Source: Lithospermum erythrorhizon (taxonomy: Eukaryota; Streptophyta; Magnoliopsida; Boraginales; Boraginaceae). From it: DNA of 64,000 bases. Positions 36,391 to 49,679 of the stretch are shown here, piece after piece. The DNA lies in NCBI GenBank assembly GCA_019722365.1, contig JADFUC010000892.1, forward strand, positions 496,001 through 560,000, in the 5' to 3' direction. The notes under the pieces were generated by a model that saw nothing but the letters and a program-made list of their open reading frames with translations, was not told the DNA's origin and did no database searches. A program made the translations under genes and the position numbers. How positions within the stretch are numbered: the stretch's first letter is position 1; every line of letters starts with the position of its first letter.

Positions 36391-39300
36391 TGTTGATTTT
36401 TTAGTTGACTATACACGCCATGAATATGAATTCTGAATATATTAGTTATTTATGACAATTAATTTCCAATATGTGATATCTGTTTTGAACATAAGTTCAT
36501 AAAGTGGTAACTTATACGGAGTATAAAAATTTAGGGCATTAGTAATTGATCAACTAATTTAGAATGTATGCATGCGTGTATACTCATCATTAAAAGATAT
36601 GAATAGTTTGTCAATTAAATAAATGAATTGTGCATCATATTTTTCACACATAAAATTTTAATATATGTGCATATATATGACCGTTTGAGTACAAGACATC
36701 CGAAGGTCCTGGACATCAATTTTGAACATCCGATGAGTTGCATTCATCATAATGAATGGTGCACTCAAAATATATTGATGATACAATAATGTAGTTATTT
36801 TCCCACATTTGAAGTCAATGTTGAGCTCTTTAGCAACTTAAATACTACTCCCATATATAAATGTAGTCAAAAGGGGATAACTAATGAACGTCTTAGCTTG
36901 ACTAGCTAGTAAATTGGTCTATCGATACTCGAAGGAAAAAAGAAAATGGTTTCACCAATAGAGATCCTTTATTTGGAAATTGGAATATAACATCTCAAAT
37001 AAATTATCTTAAAATCTTGAAATTGAAATGTTCTTGTGACTTCTTTATGGTTAAAGGTGAAAAGGTAGGTCTCATATTGAGGGCTCTTGCACAAGATGGA
37101 GTCAAAACTCAAAAGTCAAAATAATCCGTGCTTCTTTAATCTTTATGAATTAATAGTAGCTAATGAAAATGATTGGGGTCACTTGCTTAGGTCACAGGTG
37201 TGAAAAAGAATAATAAAAGAGAGTTCATACTTCAATAAGAGGAGGTAGTGGACATGTTCGAATTTTGTTTTTTGTTTTTTGTTTTTTTTCTATTCAAAAT
37301 GAGTAGATTTTTTAAATCATTTTTTATAAAATGGTAATCTCATAATAGATCTGATTCTCTCTCCACTTTATTTATTACTTTTTATGTGATCAATCCATGA
37401 TCGTGGTCGCTGCAAGTATGCTTGGATTTGCATTTGAGCATGTAACTATTAAAAGCCAAATAATATACATGTTGCGTTTACTTAAATTAGTTTCATGTTA
37501 TGTAGGATTTACATATTAATTGGGTATCATGTCTAAGTCAATTTTACTTTATTACTCTCAATTATATGGTCAAATTGATAGTTTAGAGACTCTGAAGACT
37601 AAAATACATCGAATGAAATGGTTCTCACGTTGTCATGTTTTCGCCGAAAGATGAATCAATCAATTTATCTCATAAAACCCTATTTTAAGGCAATCATCAA
37701 ACTATTTATACCCAACTATCTGAGACAACCTTTTCATTTAATAAAAAATTTAAACCGAATCAATTTTGAAATAATAAACCAGACCCAATAAGCCTGATAG
37801 TGACTATATATCCAACCAAATATTCTCATGGATCCATCCAAAAATGGGTGAAATCATGTGATTTGGGGAGTGATTAATATGTCATGTAGAGCCCACCACG
37901 TTGCTCAGAGCCTCAGAGCATCGCAGTCCAATCCACAGATAGAAGAATGGAGGATCTTTTGGCAACCATAAAATCGGTTTGCCACATAACTTCCTCCACG
38001 TGCTTCACCGCCCAACCTTCTTAGCTATTGTCTATGGTCCCTAGCTCATTGTTTTTTTTAAATAAATATAAAAATTAAAATAAATATTTTGACTCCATAT
38101 GAATCAAGCATAGACAGGCGATCACGTTACAAAGACGTTTAATAAATACATCATTAAGTCACAAGAATCATAATTACAAACGAACGTGAGAGAGCAGTAT
38201 AATTCTCAAGAAGCTGTCCTGGCATAATATTAAAACATTCAGTGTTACGGGTTAACAAAAAAAAATACCAAACATGACGTAAACGCCGACGCTCGTATTG
38301 ATTACGTATGTCTCATCAAACGATACACTTGAATTGATATGATATGGTATTATTAAGAACTTTGTCCCATATCCGCCGCCTTTACTCATTAACCGAAGCT
38401 TATCAATAGTTATAATTTCACATAAACATGATTATTGTTATTAATATCTACCATAAAGCAAACAAAATCTAATTAAGAAAGATAAGCCATGGATATAATC
38501 CGATAAACAAGCATTTGTTCTTTTGGGACAATTAGACAACTTTAGAACATTAGAAAAAATAAACGAGGTAATAATAAAAAGAACTTTAGTTGCTACATTA
38601 GATGATTTAATATCGTAGCTCGTCTTTCTTTCTGATAGTTGTCTTCTTTCTTAATTTTTCTACTTCATTTCTTTTTGTTGATTTTAGGTTCTATGTAGTT
38701 TTGCCCTTCTTAATTTTTCTAGTTCTACTTTTTTTGTTGATTTTTTGAAAATGAATTGTAGAGATGATCCATGCGTCGCGTGCAACATAGACAATATCAC
38801 ATGCTATCCTAGCTATGTATTTAGACCTTTTTTCACTCCCGAACAGATGACAATTTCATACTTTATCGTACTATAAAATCAAAATATGATTCATCCATCA
38901 TTTGGAGGGAGCTGTTGAAGGTGCCAGAAGACTAGAGATCAGAAGCTTTGGATGCAATTTATACCTCTATTTTATTACGTTGCACGGGTCAAGTTTCGAC
39001 GGTAACGATTACTATTGCCGAACAATCGCGGCTCATTGGAACTTTGAGAGAACAAATTCATACTAAGCATCAAGAATCTTAGACTTGACTTCAAATGATA
39101 AACAAATCTATAACTATCACTTGAAATCCATAATCGATAACTATCACTTGCATACCTAATGATTTAATATAATTATATCTACTGATTTAATATAATTAAA
39201 TATTTATGTTATTGTCTAGTTTATGTAATTTTTATTTATTTTGTGTTAGGTAATATCACACCTTATTTTGAGATAAATATCAGAGAGTCGTAGATTATAA

Positions 39301-40200
39301 TTTGTCGACAAGATTCAATTTGTTCTTGCAATATCAATTTTGAGATCGGTAGATTATGTAATGTGTTGTTTTTTAAGATTATGCATTCTACTAGATGGAA
39401 ATCTCAATATATAACGTATCAAAAATTTTCCAACGGTATAATATAATTGTCCATTAATCTGCTCAAATTGAACTTCTATATATATATTTATATTTTCAAA
39501 TAATGCTAATTGTGAAAATATTTTGGTAAAAGTCCAATTTTTCAATTATTTCAATCATTTTAAATTACATAACATTAATTTTAAAATATTTTCTTTTATT
39601 TGTAATTTTACTTAATGAGGTTGGACATTTTTATTTATTATATAACATTTATGTTTATAAATATATCTTTTAGTGTACAAAATTTATATTGATTTTTCAA
39701 GATTTTATATTATTTCTTAAATGTTTCTATAATACTTCAAAAACGTTTCTTATTTTAATAATTTCAAAACTATGTCTGAAAACGAAACTTTGAACCATGA
39801 TCATGAATACTTAAAAGTTCGAAATTTCGTATTATGCAAGCGTTTCATAAGGTGACTGTCCAGAATAGAGCACCAATAGACATCATGAATTCATGAGTCA
39901 TCTTTTGTTTATGTTTTATTTTAATCGTTTTAATTGATGTTTTCAATTTTATGAAAATAATGTTCGATCATAAGTAAACGTCTAATTATATTAAAATACA
40001 AGTAACACAAATTCAAAAGGTCATTTTACATGTAAACGTCAATTGAAATGAATTAATAATATTTAGTCATTGTAGTAGTAATGATTATTGAGTAATTATT
40101 TCAAAAGGTAATAATGTTAATTATTGTCTAGTAATGATGTAAACGAAAACAGTACTCCTTAATAGTGTAATGCAAAGAAGAATTTATTATTTATTTAAAG
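36391..40200. other. Gene desert
   Basis: About 3.8 kb of AT-rich sequence without a recognisable gene, RNA or intact transposon. It includes a T/G simple stretch near 37,268-37,290 and one TACGGAGTA word at 36,515. Confidence 0.5.
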
Positions 40201-41945
40201 CTTTACAAATAAAATTCTATCAGAGGGAAAATTCTCGGCCAGATAGGTTTTATCAAATCTAAAAGGATCGTCTATTCAAACCATGATCCCTAAGCCGCTT
40301 GCTAACGACCATAAAACGCCTAACTTCCTTGATTTGACTTGGTCTCGATATTACTGGCATTTCTAAGTTCTTACTGATTCGACTCGACTGACTGAAATTG
40401 ATTCACTGACCAACTTCATTTGACTCGACTGATTGATTTGGATAAAGTTCCCATGAATGGATACGCTGGCCCCGGTCTCGAGGCTGGAAATGGTACTCAC
40501 TGACCAGATACTATCCGAAAGCAGTGAGCCTTTGAAGAACGTATTCCATGTCATCGATGTACCTGGACCCGATCTCGTGCCTCGATTGATCTCCACCAGG
40601 TCGATCATGTTCCACCGCAGTTGCCTCTAGCATTTTGGGACTGAAGCCTAGCACTCAAGCAGCGACTTCACTCAGAATGGTATTCTAAGAATTGCTACTT
40701 GCCTTTGATTTAGACCTCGATTTATGATAGAACTCCCGAGCTTCAAGCTATGAAAATGATTTTCACAGTTGTGTTTATCAAAGAATGCACGCTGGCTTCT
40801 ACTACAAATCCGCCTTAACAAATATTACATAGAGCTTTAACCAGCCGGTAGTTGTCTCACTTGATTTGATTTAAGCCAAGCAATGTACGCTTTAACCAGA
40901 CTACAACCTGCCTTGGGGCAGCTTTGTTTGCTGAATACGATCAAGATGAATGCTTGGTGATTCCAATCTGCTGATGATACGCCTAGCCATTGCTTTTTCC
41001 TCGTCAACTCCAATTATGTGGACCTAATTGGTATTTCCTATATCCGGAGTCATTTAATCAAACTCGATATTTTTAGTCGCTCATGCAAGATTTATGAATA
41101 ATCGGTGCTTTTAGCTTATTCCCCGAATATCAAACGCTTCCGAGAAATCAGATCGCATTCTCATCGATTGCTCAAACTTGAAGAATTACCGCTGTGTAGT
41201 AATCTTAATTTCAGGAGCTTATTTAGGTTACCTGAGATGTTTTTCAGTCATCAAAGTGGTGTTTCGCTTGCACTTAAAGATTAACTGGTAATTTCAAAGC
41301 TGCCCCATGTGATTTAAGCTTGTTTTTTTGTGTGTATTTTCCTCTCGAATGAGAATGTTTATGATATTTTCGAAATATATAGGATATTTATAAGATTCCT
41401 GTATTAACGTCATTTCGACATGGCTTAGACTCGTATTTATCACTTATTTTAACCTTCAATTGGAAGAAAATACTTAAATAATGCTTCAAGAAATAAAATA
41501 ATATTTAATTGTTTGGTTTGGAGAACACGGCAAATTTGATGCGCCGTTTTTGTTCTACGGGTAAGTTTACCCTAGTTCATTCACCATATTTTTATCTACC
41601 GTCTTTTCGCTCTCGCTTGCCCGTAAAATTTTATTTTTATTTCGGGATTTTTCCTCCAATTTATTATTAAAATTGCAGAATTTAGCGAACTCCTATTTCG
41701 AGTTTAAAATTAGTTAATTAATGCAAAATCCTAATTTTAACTTCACTAATTTTAAGGGCTTAATTCCTCGAGAAATCTTTGTCTGCATTTATGTTTTACA
41801 TTAAATTTTGTGTACTCTCGATCGGTAACTCCTGAATTTACGCTACATTTCAGTGGCTCGCTTTTAATTACCTTGACAAGTTTTCTTAATCATTTTAATT
41901 ATTTTTTAATAAATGTTCACTGTCTACAAATAATTTGTTATATGA
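40200..41945 (+). repeat. LTR-like repeat, probably solo or truncated
   Basis: This block is GC-richer than its flanks and ends in AATAAATGTTCACTGTCTAC, shared with about 410-440 at the left of the window. It has no long reading frame. The composition and shared terminal text suggest a long terminal repeat of a retrotransposon without its internal domain. I could not find matching 5-bp target duplications, so this remains inferred. Confidence 0.35.
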
Positions 41946-42860
41946 TTATTATATGATTATCTTTAATATAAAAGATCGTGAAATGAGTATGTATCTCATT
42001 TTTCGTGTATTATTTCATATATCACAATTTACGAAATTACGATCATGTATCAGATGTTCCGGCTTATGAAAACGAATTGAAGCGATTCCATAGAATATGA
42101 TTGTCATATAATTGTTAGATAAATTGATATGAATTTATATGATAGAGAGTTGATATTGACTAAAACGCCGACCTGACACAGAACAGAATGCCTGTCCGAA
42201 AACTAAGAATTCATCACCATATTGTGCACCAAACAAGGTCCCCCATGTGGCCATGTGCCCCTCCTATAGTTGATGCTTGATAATCCATTTGCCACCTTCA
42301 GACAGGGATCCCCAGAGGATCCAAATATTTATATATGTTATATAGTTTTAGTGAAAAATGTATTAGTAATATATATTATTTTCAATATATTTTACCAATG
42401 ATGCTTTTAATTCAAAGAAAATGTTAATATGTCAATTCAGGTCATAAAGTTTGTTAGTTTCGCTAATTGAAAAAACAAATCGAACGAATTTTTAGAAATT
42501 GAGGTAGTATTAGCTTTAACTAGGAAAAAGGAAGACAAAAAAATTACAAACGTGAAAATGCAAACAAAATTGACATGCGTTTGAAATCACAATTTTGCAT
42601 CAACTCTTCTTACTCTCTCCAAAAAGTTATCTCATTCTCAAAGCATAGGTCTGCAAGTGATAGTTACATATTATGGATTTCAAGTGATGGATACAGATTT
42701 TTTTCTCATTGTTTCTCATTTGAAGTCAACAAGTTCCCTGGAGCTACTGTGAAAACTTTAGATCGGTTCACATCGAAATATGACCATGCCCGCGGGTTGG
42801 ATTGGCGGTTAAAGCTCCACCGTGACAAACGACCTCCACTGTGACAGCGTTTGCTGCTTC
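41946..42860. other. UBP24 downstream region with MITE copy
   Basis: Holds the probable UBP24 3' untranslated region on the right and a MITE-family copy at about 42,330-42,515. The 89-codon plus-strand frame at 42,575-42,844 has no family resemblance and lies antisense to the UBP24 3' end. Confidence 0.5.
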
Positions 42861-45800
42861 CTATTGTTGCTTGTAAAACAGAACATATGCCTGATCATGA
42901 AGTACCTTGTTTGTGCTTATGGCGGAGACAGAGGCGTCGTCAAATCGTAGCCATCTACCATTAGCATGCCGAGCATCTGCAGTATAATGCCCCTTGGAAG
43001 CCTCTTTCCCATGGTGAGTTATGGTAGATACCAGTTCATATTTTCTTCCCTGCTTGAGGAAAATCAGATTCAACATACAAATAGGAGATAACACACTATG
43101 TTTCGATCAAACCAAGAATCGAGATCTTGAAAAAGATGGGGTCAGAAGAATACCTCTGTAGTAGGAGAAACGAGAAGATCACGATTTATCACTAGCTCAA
43201 GAGGAAAGCGCACCGCCTTGAGCAGTTTTGTGCTTCCATAACTTCCATAGCCAAAACGCTTCAGGTGTAGGATCATGACCTTGGGTAGTGTATGTATGTG
43301 TACAGATTTTTTTGCTGTTACAACCGCAGCCTGAAAGGCAACATAATTATAAGTGGAACTTCACTTGAACATAGTTATGTTCATCATGATCCAAAATGGT
43401 AGCCTTATACGACATACTATTAAAGAGCTATGTGTCGAGTGTGGTGCCATAAATTGCTATGTCTGAGTTTGGTGTTATAAATTGCCTGACTCATTCCTTC
43501 ACTAACCCACCACCCAGAGGACAAAATAACACATCTTCATGAAAGTGCCTAAAAAGACAGTTTTTCTAAAGATACTGGTTCAGAGACCCACAATAGACTG
43601 ATATGATGCTACATGTAGAAAGCAAGATTACCTTGCCAATGGTCGATGTTCTATATTCTTCAAGAGTTTCTGGAGCAGAAAATAAACGAAGAGCATCCTC
43701 GATTGAAAAAACAGATTCATGAGAAATATCGAGATGGAGCAGTAGAAATGGCTGAACAGTGGCAGAGGGTCTGTTTCCTGCTCCACAAAGATGCATGTGG
43801 GATTGAGATTCTATGCTTAAGTAAAAAACATTATCGCAAAATTCAAACAACAAAACTTACCTTTAGCCTTAACAACACTATGTAGTAGTCCTCCGAAAAT
43901 CGATCTTAGTTCTGAAGGAACAAAATTTTGTGTCCTGGTAACTGCAGACTTATTCTTTGGTCCAACAGTTTCCCATTCATCATCTTCAGTAGATGAAACA
44001 AGTGATGCCTTTTCACCATTCAAGTTAGATTTCCCTTCAAGCTTCAGCAATTCATCATGCATTTGATCCATGACATAACTTAGAAACTCCTGAGCATCCT
44101 CTTGCCTATAGGCAAAATACAAATGTTCATATATGTAGCATCGACACTTGATAGGAACTTTCAAATAGAAAGTTAATATGCATCAAAAGATATTAATCAA
44201 AGCCATCTTGCCATCTGAATAATTCAAGGTTACTTTACTAAAATATTAAAACTAAGATGATAAGAAAGTAAATCATGGGGAATGGAACACCATACCGTGG
44301 CCTGCCAGAAATCCCACTGGGAATATCAGGAGTGAAACTTTTTAGGACCACATCCCACATGGCAGGACTAAAAGGCCTACCAGTCTCAACACTGGAATCC
44401 TTCTTCACGGTCCCACTACTTGGCTTGTCGAAGCTAGCGACGAATTCAGCAAACGCTGTTAACGTCGGGCAGACAACCTAAAATGACATGCCAAAGTCAG
44501 ACTGACCTCCAAGAACAAAGAAAAAGAAACAAGAGCAAACAACAAGAAGTCACCTTTGAGATATTCCAAGTTCTTATTCTCTGTAAAAGCTGAACAAATG
44601 GAGAGCATGACAATAGAGCCTGTAACGTGGCATTGAGGAAACATAGGTTTCCTGAGTTCAGTAAACCACGCGGAAGTAAGTCCTGAACAACTTGGTCAAG
44701 CCCGTCAGATGTCTTCTTTCCAGCACCCTCTCTGTTTCCAACAGATTTGGAATTATTGCTAATCCCATTCATATTCCAAACATTTGAACTGCCATTAGCA
44801 ACAACTCCATGCTTTAGGATAGGTGATTCTCCTTCAGATTTATTCCCATGGTTAGATAGAGCCACAACAGTCGAATTACCACCATTGTCTACTTTTATTT
44901 GGTTAAACCCATCGTCATTGCAGTTGGTGTGTTCATTCACGCCACCGTTTTCGGTCCTATTTCCCAGTAATGCATGGTCCTGTGACTTCTCTTTCCCATG
45001 TGATTTGTTACTTTCTTTACCCTTGGATAAGTCTAATCCTGTTTCATTTTTCGAAGAATTCAAATTCCCATTATCCTGTATGCTCAAATTCCCAACTAAT
45101 AATTCAGGTTTTCTGCTACTATCCGAGGGCTGGCTTAAAATTGATTTTGTTTCATCCTCGGTAAATGAACCAAAAACAAACACCTGATACAAGAGAAAAA
45201 AGCCAATTAAGTTAAATCAGTCAAAGAGAAAGAAAAGTTTGACAATATGCATAGCAAAAAATTATTTTGTCAGAAAGACATGAATAATACGATCTAGGAA
45301 TGGAGACAAGAAGCAAAAAATGCTACCCAGCTATCATAAATTGAGTATTATCGTTTCTAATCACAAATAAAAAAATAAAAATAGAAAGCTTTTCATGCAA
45401 ATTCTATAACAAACAATAACTAAATAAGTACAGAGCTGGACAGAGAGAAAGTAATGTGAATAAAAAGAGTCTCCTTGCATAATTAGGCACAAACACGCGC
45501 TATTCCATCTTACTCAATCCTGAAGAATAACCAAGCTCGACTCTAGACTCGGACCACTTTGCAACCATAATATTTAAGGCAAAACTTTGGCATGGTATCG
45601 CATGAGCTCTGGAGTTCCAAAACAGCAGATTTCTCATATAAGCTCTAATATATTACTCCGTATGAGTTTGAGGCTTTGAGCTACTTTATAACTCAAGTTC
45701 ATAATACATATCACTTGCAGAATTCATGACATTTACACAGAAGTCTCCATATCAGAATAGCATGACGCGGAACATGAAAAAAAAGAACCAACCACCCCTT

Positions 45801-46716
45801 CCATTTTGACCACTTTTCCAATCTAAACCAGTAATGTTGATAGAAAATAAATTCAATACGAAGACACTTCACTCCAAGCCTTAAACTCCTAACTCGTCGC
45901 TAATTACCTCTGTTCACTTAAACCATCTCAATTCACATTCACCAATCCACATAGAAAACATTACATGATAAACCTCAATTTGTCATAACTCATAAACCAC
46001 GTGAACTATGCAAAATATACACTTTTCACCTAATTACCTCATGACAAGTCCACAAGTACAACCTCCATAAGCATATATATACTCATAAAAAGTCCAAACC
46101 ATAAATACCAATCTGATATAACCAATAATATATCAATAATAACTAAAAAATGCTCAATCATAATTAATTAAAAATCTCATTTTTATATCAAAACTCACTT
46201 GTTCACAATAAAAATTACATATCATATCTACCAAATACACAAAAGGGCAATAAATAATAGCTCTAATAACTAAGAATAACAACGCTAAAATTTATAACTA
46301 ATCAAAAAAATCATTTTTTATTATTAAAACACTTTTTTATTATTAAAAAACACTTGTTAACAATAAAACTACACATCATATCTACAAAATACACAAAAGG
46401 GCAATAAATAATAGCTCTAATAACTAAAAATAACAATGCTAACATTTATAACTAATCAAAAAACCATTTTTTTAAATTAAAAACACTTTTTAACAATAAA
46501 ACTACAAATACAAAAAGGGCAATAAACAACCAGCTTAACAAACCTGATTTCCACTCATGCTAATAAATAAGCCAATTAAAGTTGGATTAAAACTATATAA
46601 AAAATCACATTTTTATACCAAAAAATCACTTGTAAACAATAAAAAATACATATCAAAACTACAAAATACAAAAAGGGCATTAAATAAACATCTTTCCCAA
46701 CCTGATTTCCACTCAT
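42861..46716 (-). CDS. UBP24: Ubiquitin-specific protease UBP24
   Basis: A 15-base first exon encodes MSGNQ; exons 45,183-44,554, 44,477-44,296, 44,105-43,861, 43,777-43,632, 43,330-43,154 and 43,049-42,861 follow. Lengths sum to 1,584 bases, in phase, for 527 residues. The enzyme is a papain-fold cysteine protease that removes ubiquitin from proteins; Arabidopsis UBP24 is linked to ABA and salt responses. The exon 2 start VFVFGSFTEDETKS and the Asn/Ser/Gly-rich N-terminal region match the family. The Cys box is LPRGLLNSGNLCFLNATLQA, then QEDAQEFLSYVMDQMHDEL, then DEWETVGPKNKSAVTR, a UBP24-specific block. The His box is SKGHYTADAR, followed by WLRFDDASV and YVLFYKQ. All catalytic residues are present. 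The first exon occurs twice, at 46,716-46,702 and 46,558-46,544, so the true start is undecided. Confidence 0.95.
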
Positions 46717-46790
46717 GCTGATAAATTAAGCCAATTGAAGTTGAGTTAAAACTATATATAAAAAATGCATCTTATACATAAAATTGTGTG
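46190..46790. repeat. Four-unit tandem repeat including two copies of UBP24 exon 1
   Basis: Units of roughly 140 bases begin near 46,196, 46,348, 46,486 and 46,627, with a CACTTGT(T/A)(A/C)ACAATAAAA-type start (third unit more diverged). All share ACAAAATACA and AAAAGGGCA words. The third and fourth also contain CTGATTTCCACTCATGCT, which is exon 1 of UBP24 with its donor on the minus strand. The arrangement looks like stepwise tandem duplication across the 5' end of the gene. Confidence 0.8.
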
Positions 46791-47964
46791 AAATAGATAA
46801 ACTAAGCATTATTATATAGTAATTTGAATAAAGATTGAATCTTTATTACTAAATATGAGGAAAAAACGTCATCAAGAGGTTGATGATGAAGAAGTTTATA
46901 GGCTATAGGTTTAGGTTTTCTAGATATTGGTTTTTTTTTTTTGCAAGGGGTTAAAGTGAATATATTGGGATAATTGTGGGGTGAGATTGAATATATTATT
47001 TTATATAGTAGTCACTCTAATTTAAGTTGGATTTTGTGTATAATATACATAATTAAATTTATTTTAATCGACGTTAAGATTTTTCTATACAATTCAAGCA
47101 TTTATCCTCTCTCCGTTTTTTTTTTTTAATTTGTGGTTCTACAATTTGCACATAAATTAATAAAAATAAAAAGTAATCAAAAAATATATTGAAAACGTGG
47201 AATGACAATCATTTAAAAGATAATTTCATGAGAAAAAATAATTAAAAAGTACATTGAAAAGCATTAATTGTCGAAAAAATAAAATAAAGCATTTTACAAA
47301 TATACGGAGTATCATGTTGGGATCGGGGTTTAGCATAAAAATCAACTTAAGCAAGGATGGCCGAGGTTAATTGATATGATGAAAGTTTTATAATGTTGTT
47401 TCTATATTCTTTTAGTTGTCGATGCAAATTAAGATGAAATATAACGAGGATATCCGCTTAAGTTAAAGCTCAATTTGTGATTAACAAAAATCATATGCAT
47501 CGAATTGATTAATTTAACTTTAATTAACCTAGATACATACAAAATTAAAATCCCAATATAATAAACTTAAAATTTAATCTTGATTCATCTACATTCTATA
47601 AATCCAAACGAACCAATAAATAAAGATGAGTAAAAAGGTTTAATAAACTACATTGTAATACATAAATAATTTATTTTTTATAATTGTATTTAGTACTCCC
47701 TCAAGTTTTTTTATTTATTGTAAGACTAATTTTTTGTTTCAAAATATTTATTATTCTAACATAAAAAATTATAATTCAACATTTTTAATGTACCGTTAAA
47801 TATTTTTTTCTAATAAAATTATCAACTAACCAATAATATAATCAAATAATTATCATTTTATATTTTCAATGTATTAATTTATGTGCAAATAATTAGAATT
47901 AAAATCTACTATAAACTATATAACCACCTAACTTATTTTTAAATGAAATGCTCAACCACCATCA
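46791..47964. other. Divergent promoter region of UBP24 and the HCF153-like gene
   Basis: The two genes point away from each other here, so the 1.2 kb serves both. It contains a TACGGAGTA word (47,303-47,311) and MITE-like text starting TACTCCCTCAAG near 47,694. No coding sequence. Confidence 0.5.
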
Positions 47965-48996
47965 ATGGCTTCTCTTTCACTACTCTCCACTCCATTTTCA
48001 TCTCTCAGCCTCTCTCACCACCACAAACCACCACCATCACCACCACCACCATCTTCATCACCCCTTTTGAGTTCTTCCTCAGCCACACAATATTTAGCCA
48101 TAAATTATCAAATTTGTTATAGAAAAAGTTCAAGAACTAGTGGAAGAGGCTTATCAGTAGTCACACATGCGGGTCCCAGCTCAGCCAGCTACATATTTGC
48201 ATTTGTTTTTCCACTTTCTCTTCTTGTTGTTACCATCTTTGCTGCTAGCAGAGTTGCTGATAAGCTTGACCAACAATTCCTTGAAGAGGTATTATATTAA
48301 CTTCATTCCACAATATTGTCGGCTTTTGACTTTGATAGTTGAGTTTTTAAATTTTGAATTCGATTGTTTTTATGTATGTTGATATAATATTTAGTGGAAA
48401 TATATCGAATGGTAGTGTTTTTCTTTTATGTATTTTAGTATTGTACCACCTCTATAAAATTGTCGAGTTTTAATTTTTGACGGTTAAATTTTTAATTTTG
48501 AAACTGGATTTTTTTTCTATGTTGTTGTGTAATATTTGGTGAAAATATATGGAATGCTATCGTTTTTTATATAGTTTAGTATTATACTACCTCCATAAGC
48601 TATACAGGAGAGGTTGTGTTCAAAACCATACCACAGTGTGTGGAGATTATTTCTTAATTTCGTTTCATGCATTTGCAACAAAAGTTGTGATCAATTACCG
48701 ATCTTCTGTTGAAATTCTTCAGTTTTATTCCCAATAACTACAAATACAAAGTGATGTGAAGAAAATTTGAGCCAATGCTTCATTTCTTGTGAACATTTAT
48801 CTGTCTCAAGTTTGAGCAATCATTCTGCTGATTGTGTTATGTGCAGCTAGCTATAAATCAGGAAATACTAGAGGCAGATGAAGACTATGATGGTGATGGT
48901 GACGGTGCCATTTCCATAGAGCAAGAACCTGCACCAGCACGAGGACCACCACGACGGAATCGTCCTAAGCGAGAAGTAGAGTCTACATCTACATGA
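47965..48996 (+). CDS. HCF153: Thylakoid membrane protein, HCF153-like
   Basis: Exons 47,965-48,288 and 48,847-48,996 join in phase to give 157 residues. Residues 1 to about 65 are Ser/Pro/His-rich and lack acids, as expected of a chloroplast transit peptide. A single hydrophobic segment (YIFAFVFPLSLLVVTIFAAS) follows, then RVADKLDQQFLEELAINQEIL, an acidic stretch and a Pro/Arg-rich end with RNRPKREVE. The layout matches my recollection of Arabidopsis HCF153, a small thylakoid protein required to accumulate the cytochrome b6f complex. That plastid location is clear from the sequence. The specific name rests on memory and could be wrong for a related one-helix protein. The intron carries MITE-family copies at about 48,310-48,600. 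Confidence 0.7.
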
Positions 48997-49679
48997 CTTG
49001 AGGGAACTGGAGGAAATCAGAAGTTGGAATTTGCAAGAATCATATAGCTCATTTCTTGCAACTTTTACTAAGACACCCTTGTTAGTTTAACTTCACATAT
49101 ATATATATTTTTTTTGTAGTTTTTGTCTATTGTCTCTACTCTCTACATGTCCTGATATAAATGTCAACTGAATCAAAGAGAGCCCAAGTAATGGAATAAA
49201 TATTTTTGTTCATTCTGTATAGTTTAAGGTGCAATGGAATAAGCACATCTAAGTAAACTGAACACATCACAATTCCAATTTTATACTATAAAAAAGGAAT
49301 GATATTGAAACAAAAGAATTACAGAGTTGATGGGCATAAAAAAAAAGAGTTGATGGGCATTGGGGAGCATCAATTCCAACATAGGAGTAGATATAGTTTG
49401 ACCCAAGAGTGGAGTGCAAACCCTACCTTCTACCAAAGAATATGAAATATTTGACTCCATAGGAACCAAAAAATGATAACCCAAACAAAAGAATTACAGA
49501 GTTGGTGGGCATTGGGAGCATCAAAACCAACATAGGGGTAGATATATAGTTATTGGAACTGACTATAACTCTATGAAGTACATATACCATGATGGCATAA
49601 TATACACCTGCATTATGGACAGATTGGTTCTACAACTGACCTTGATCAAAATTACCAAATCCAATCTTCCAATGTTTTT
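48997..49679. other. Convergent 3' region with a partial duplication
   Basis: Between two convergent genes. A segment starting AAACAAAAGAATTACAGAGT at about 49,310 recurs at about 49,485, each copy continuing through GGGCATTGGG and GGAGCATCAA into CCAACATAGG. This is a 75-base-scale direct duplication. No gene. Confidence 0.6.

Noticed and set aside
42575..42844. 89-codon plus-strand frame beside UBP24
   Set aside because: Lies antisense to the likely UBP24 3' untranslated region and resembles no protein.
44747..45187. 146-codon plus-strand frame
   Set aside because: Antisense to UBP24 exon 2, which has strong family identity.
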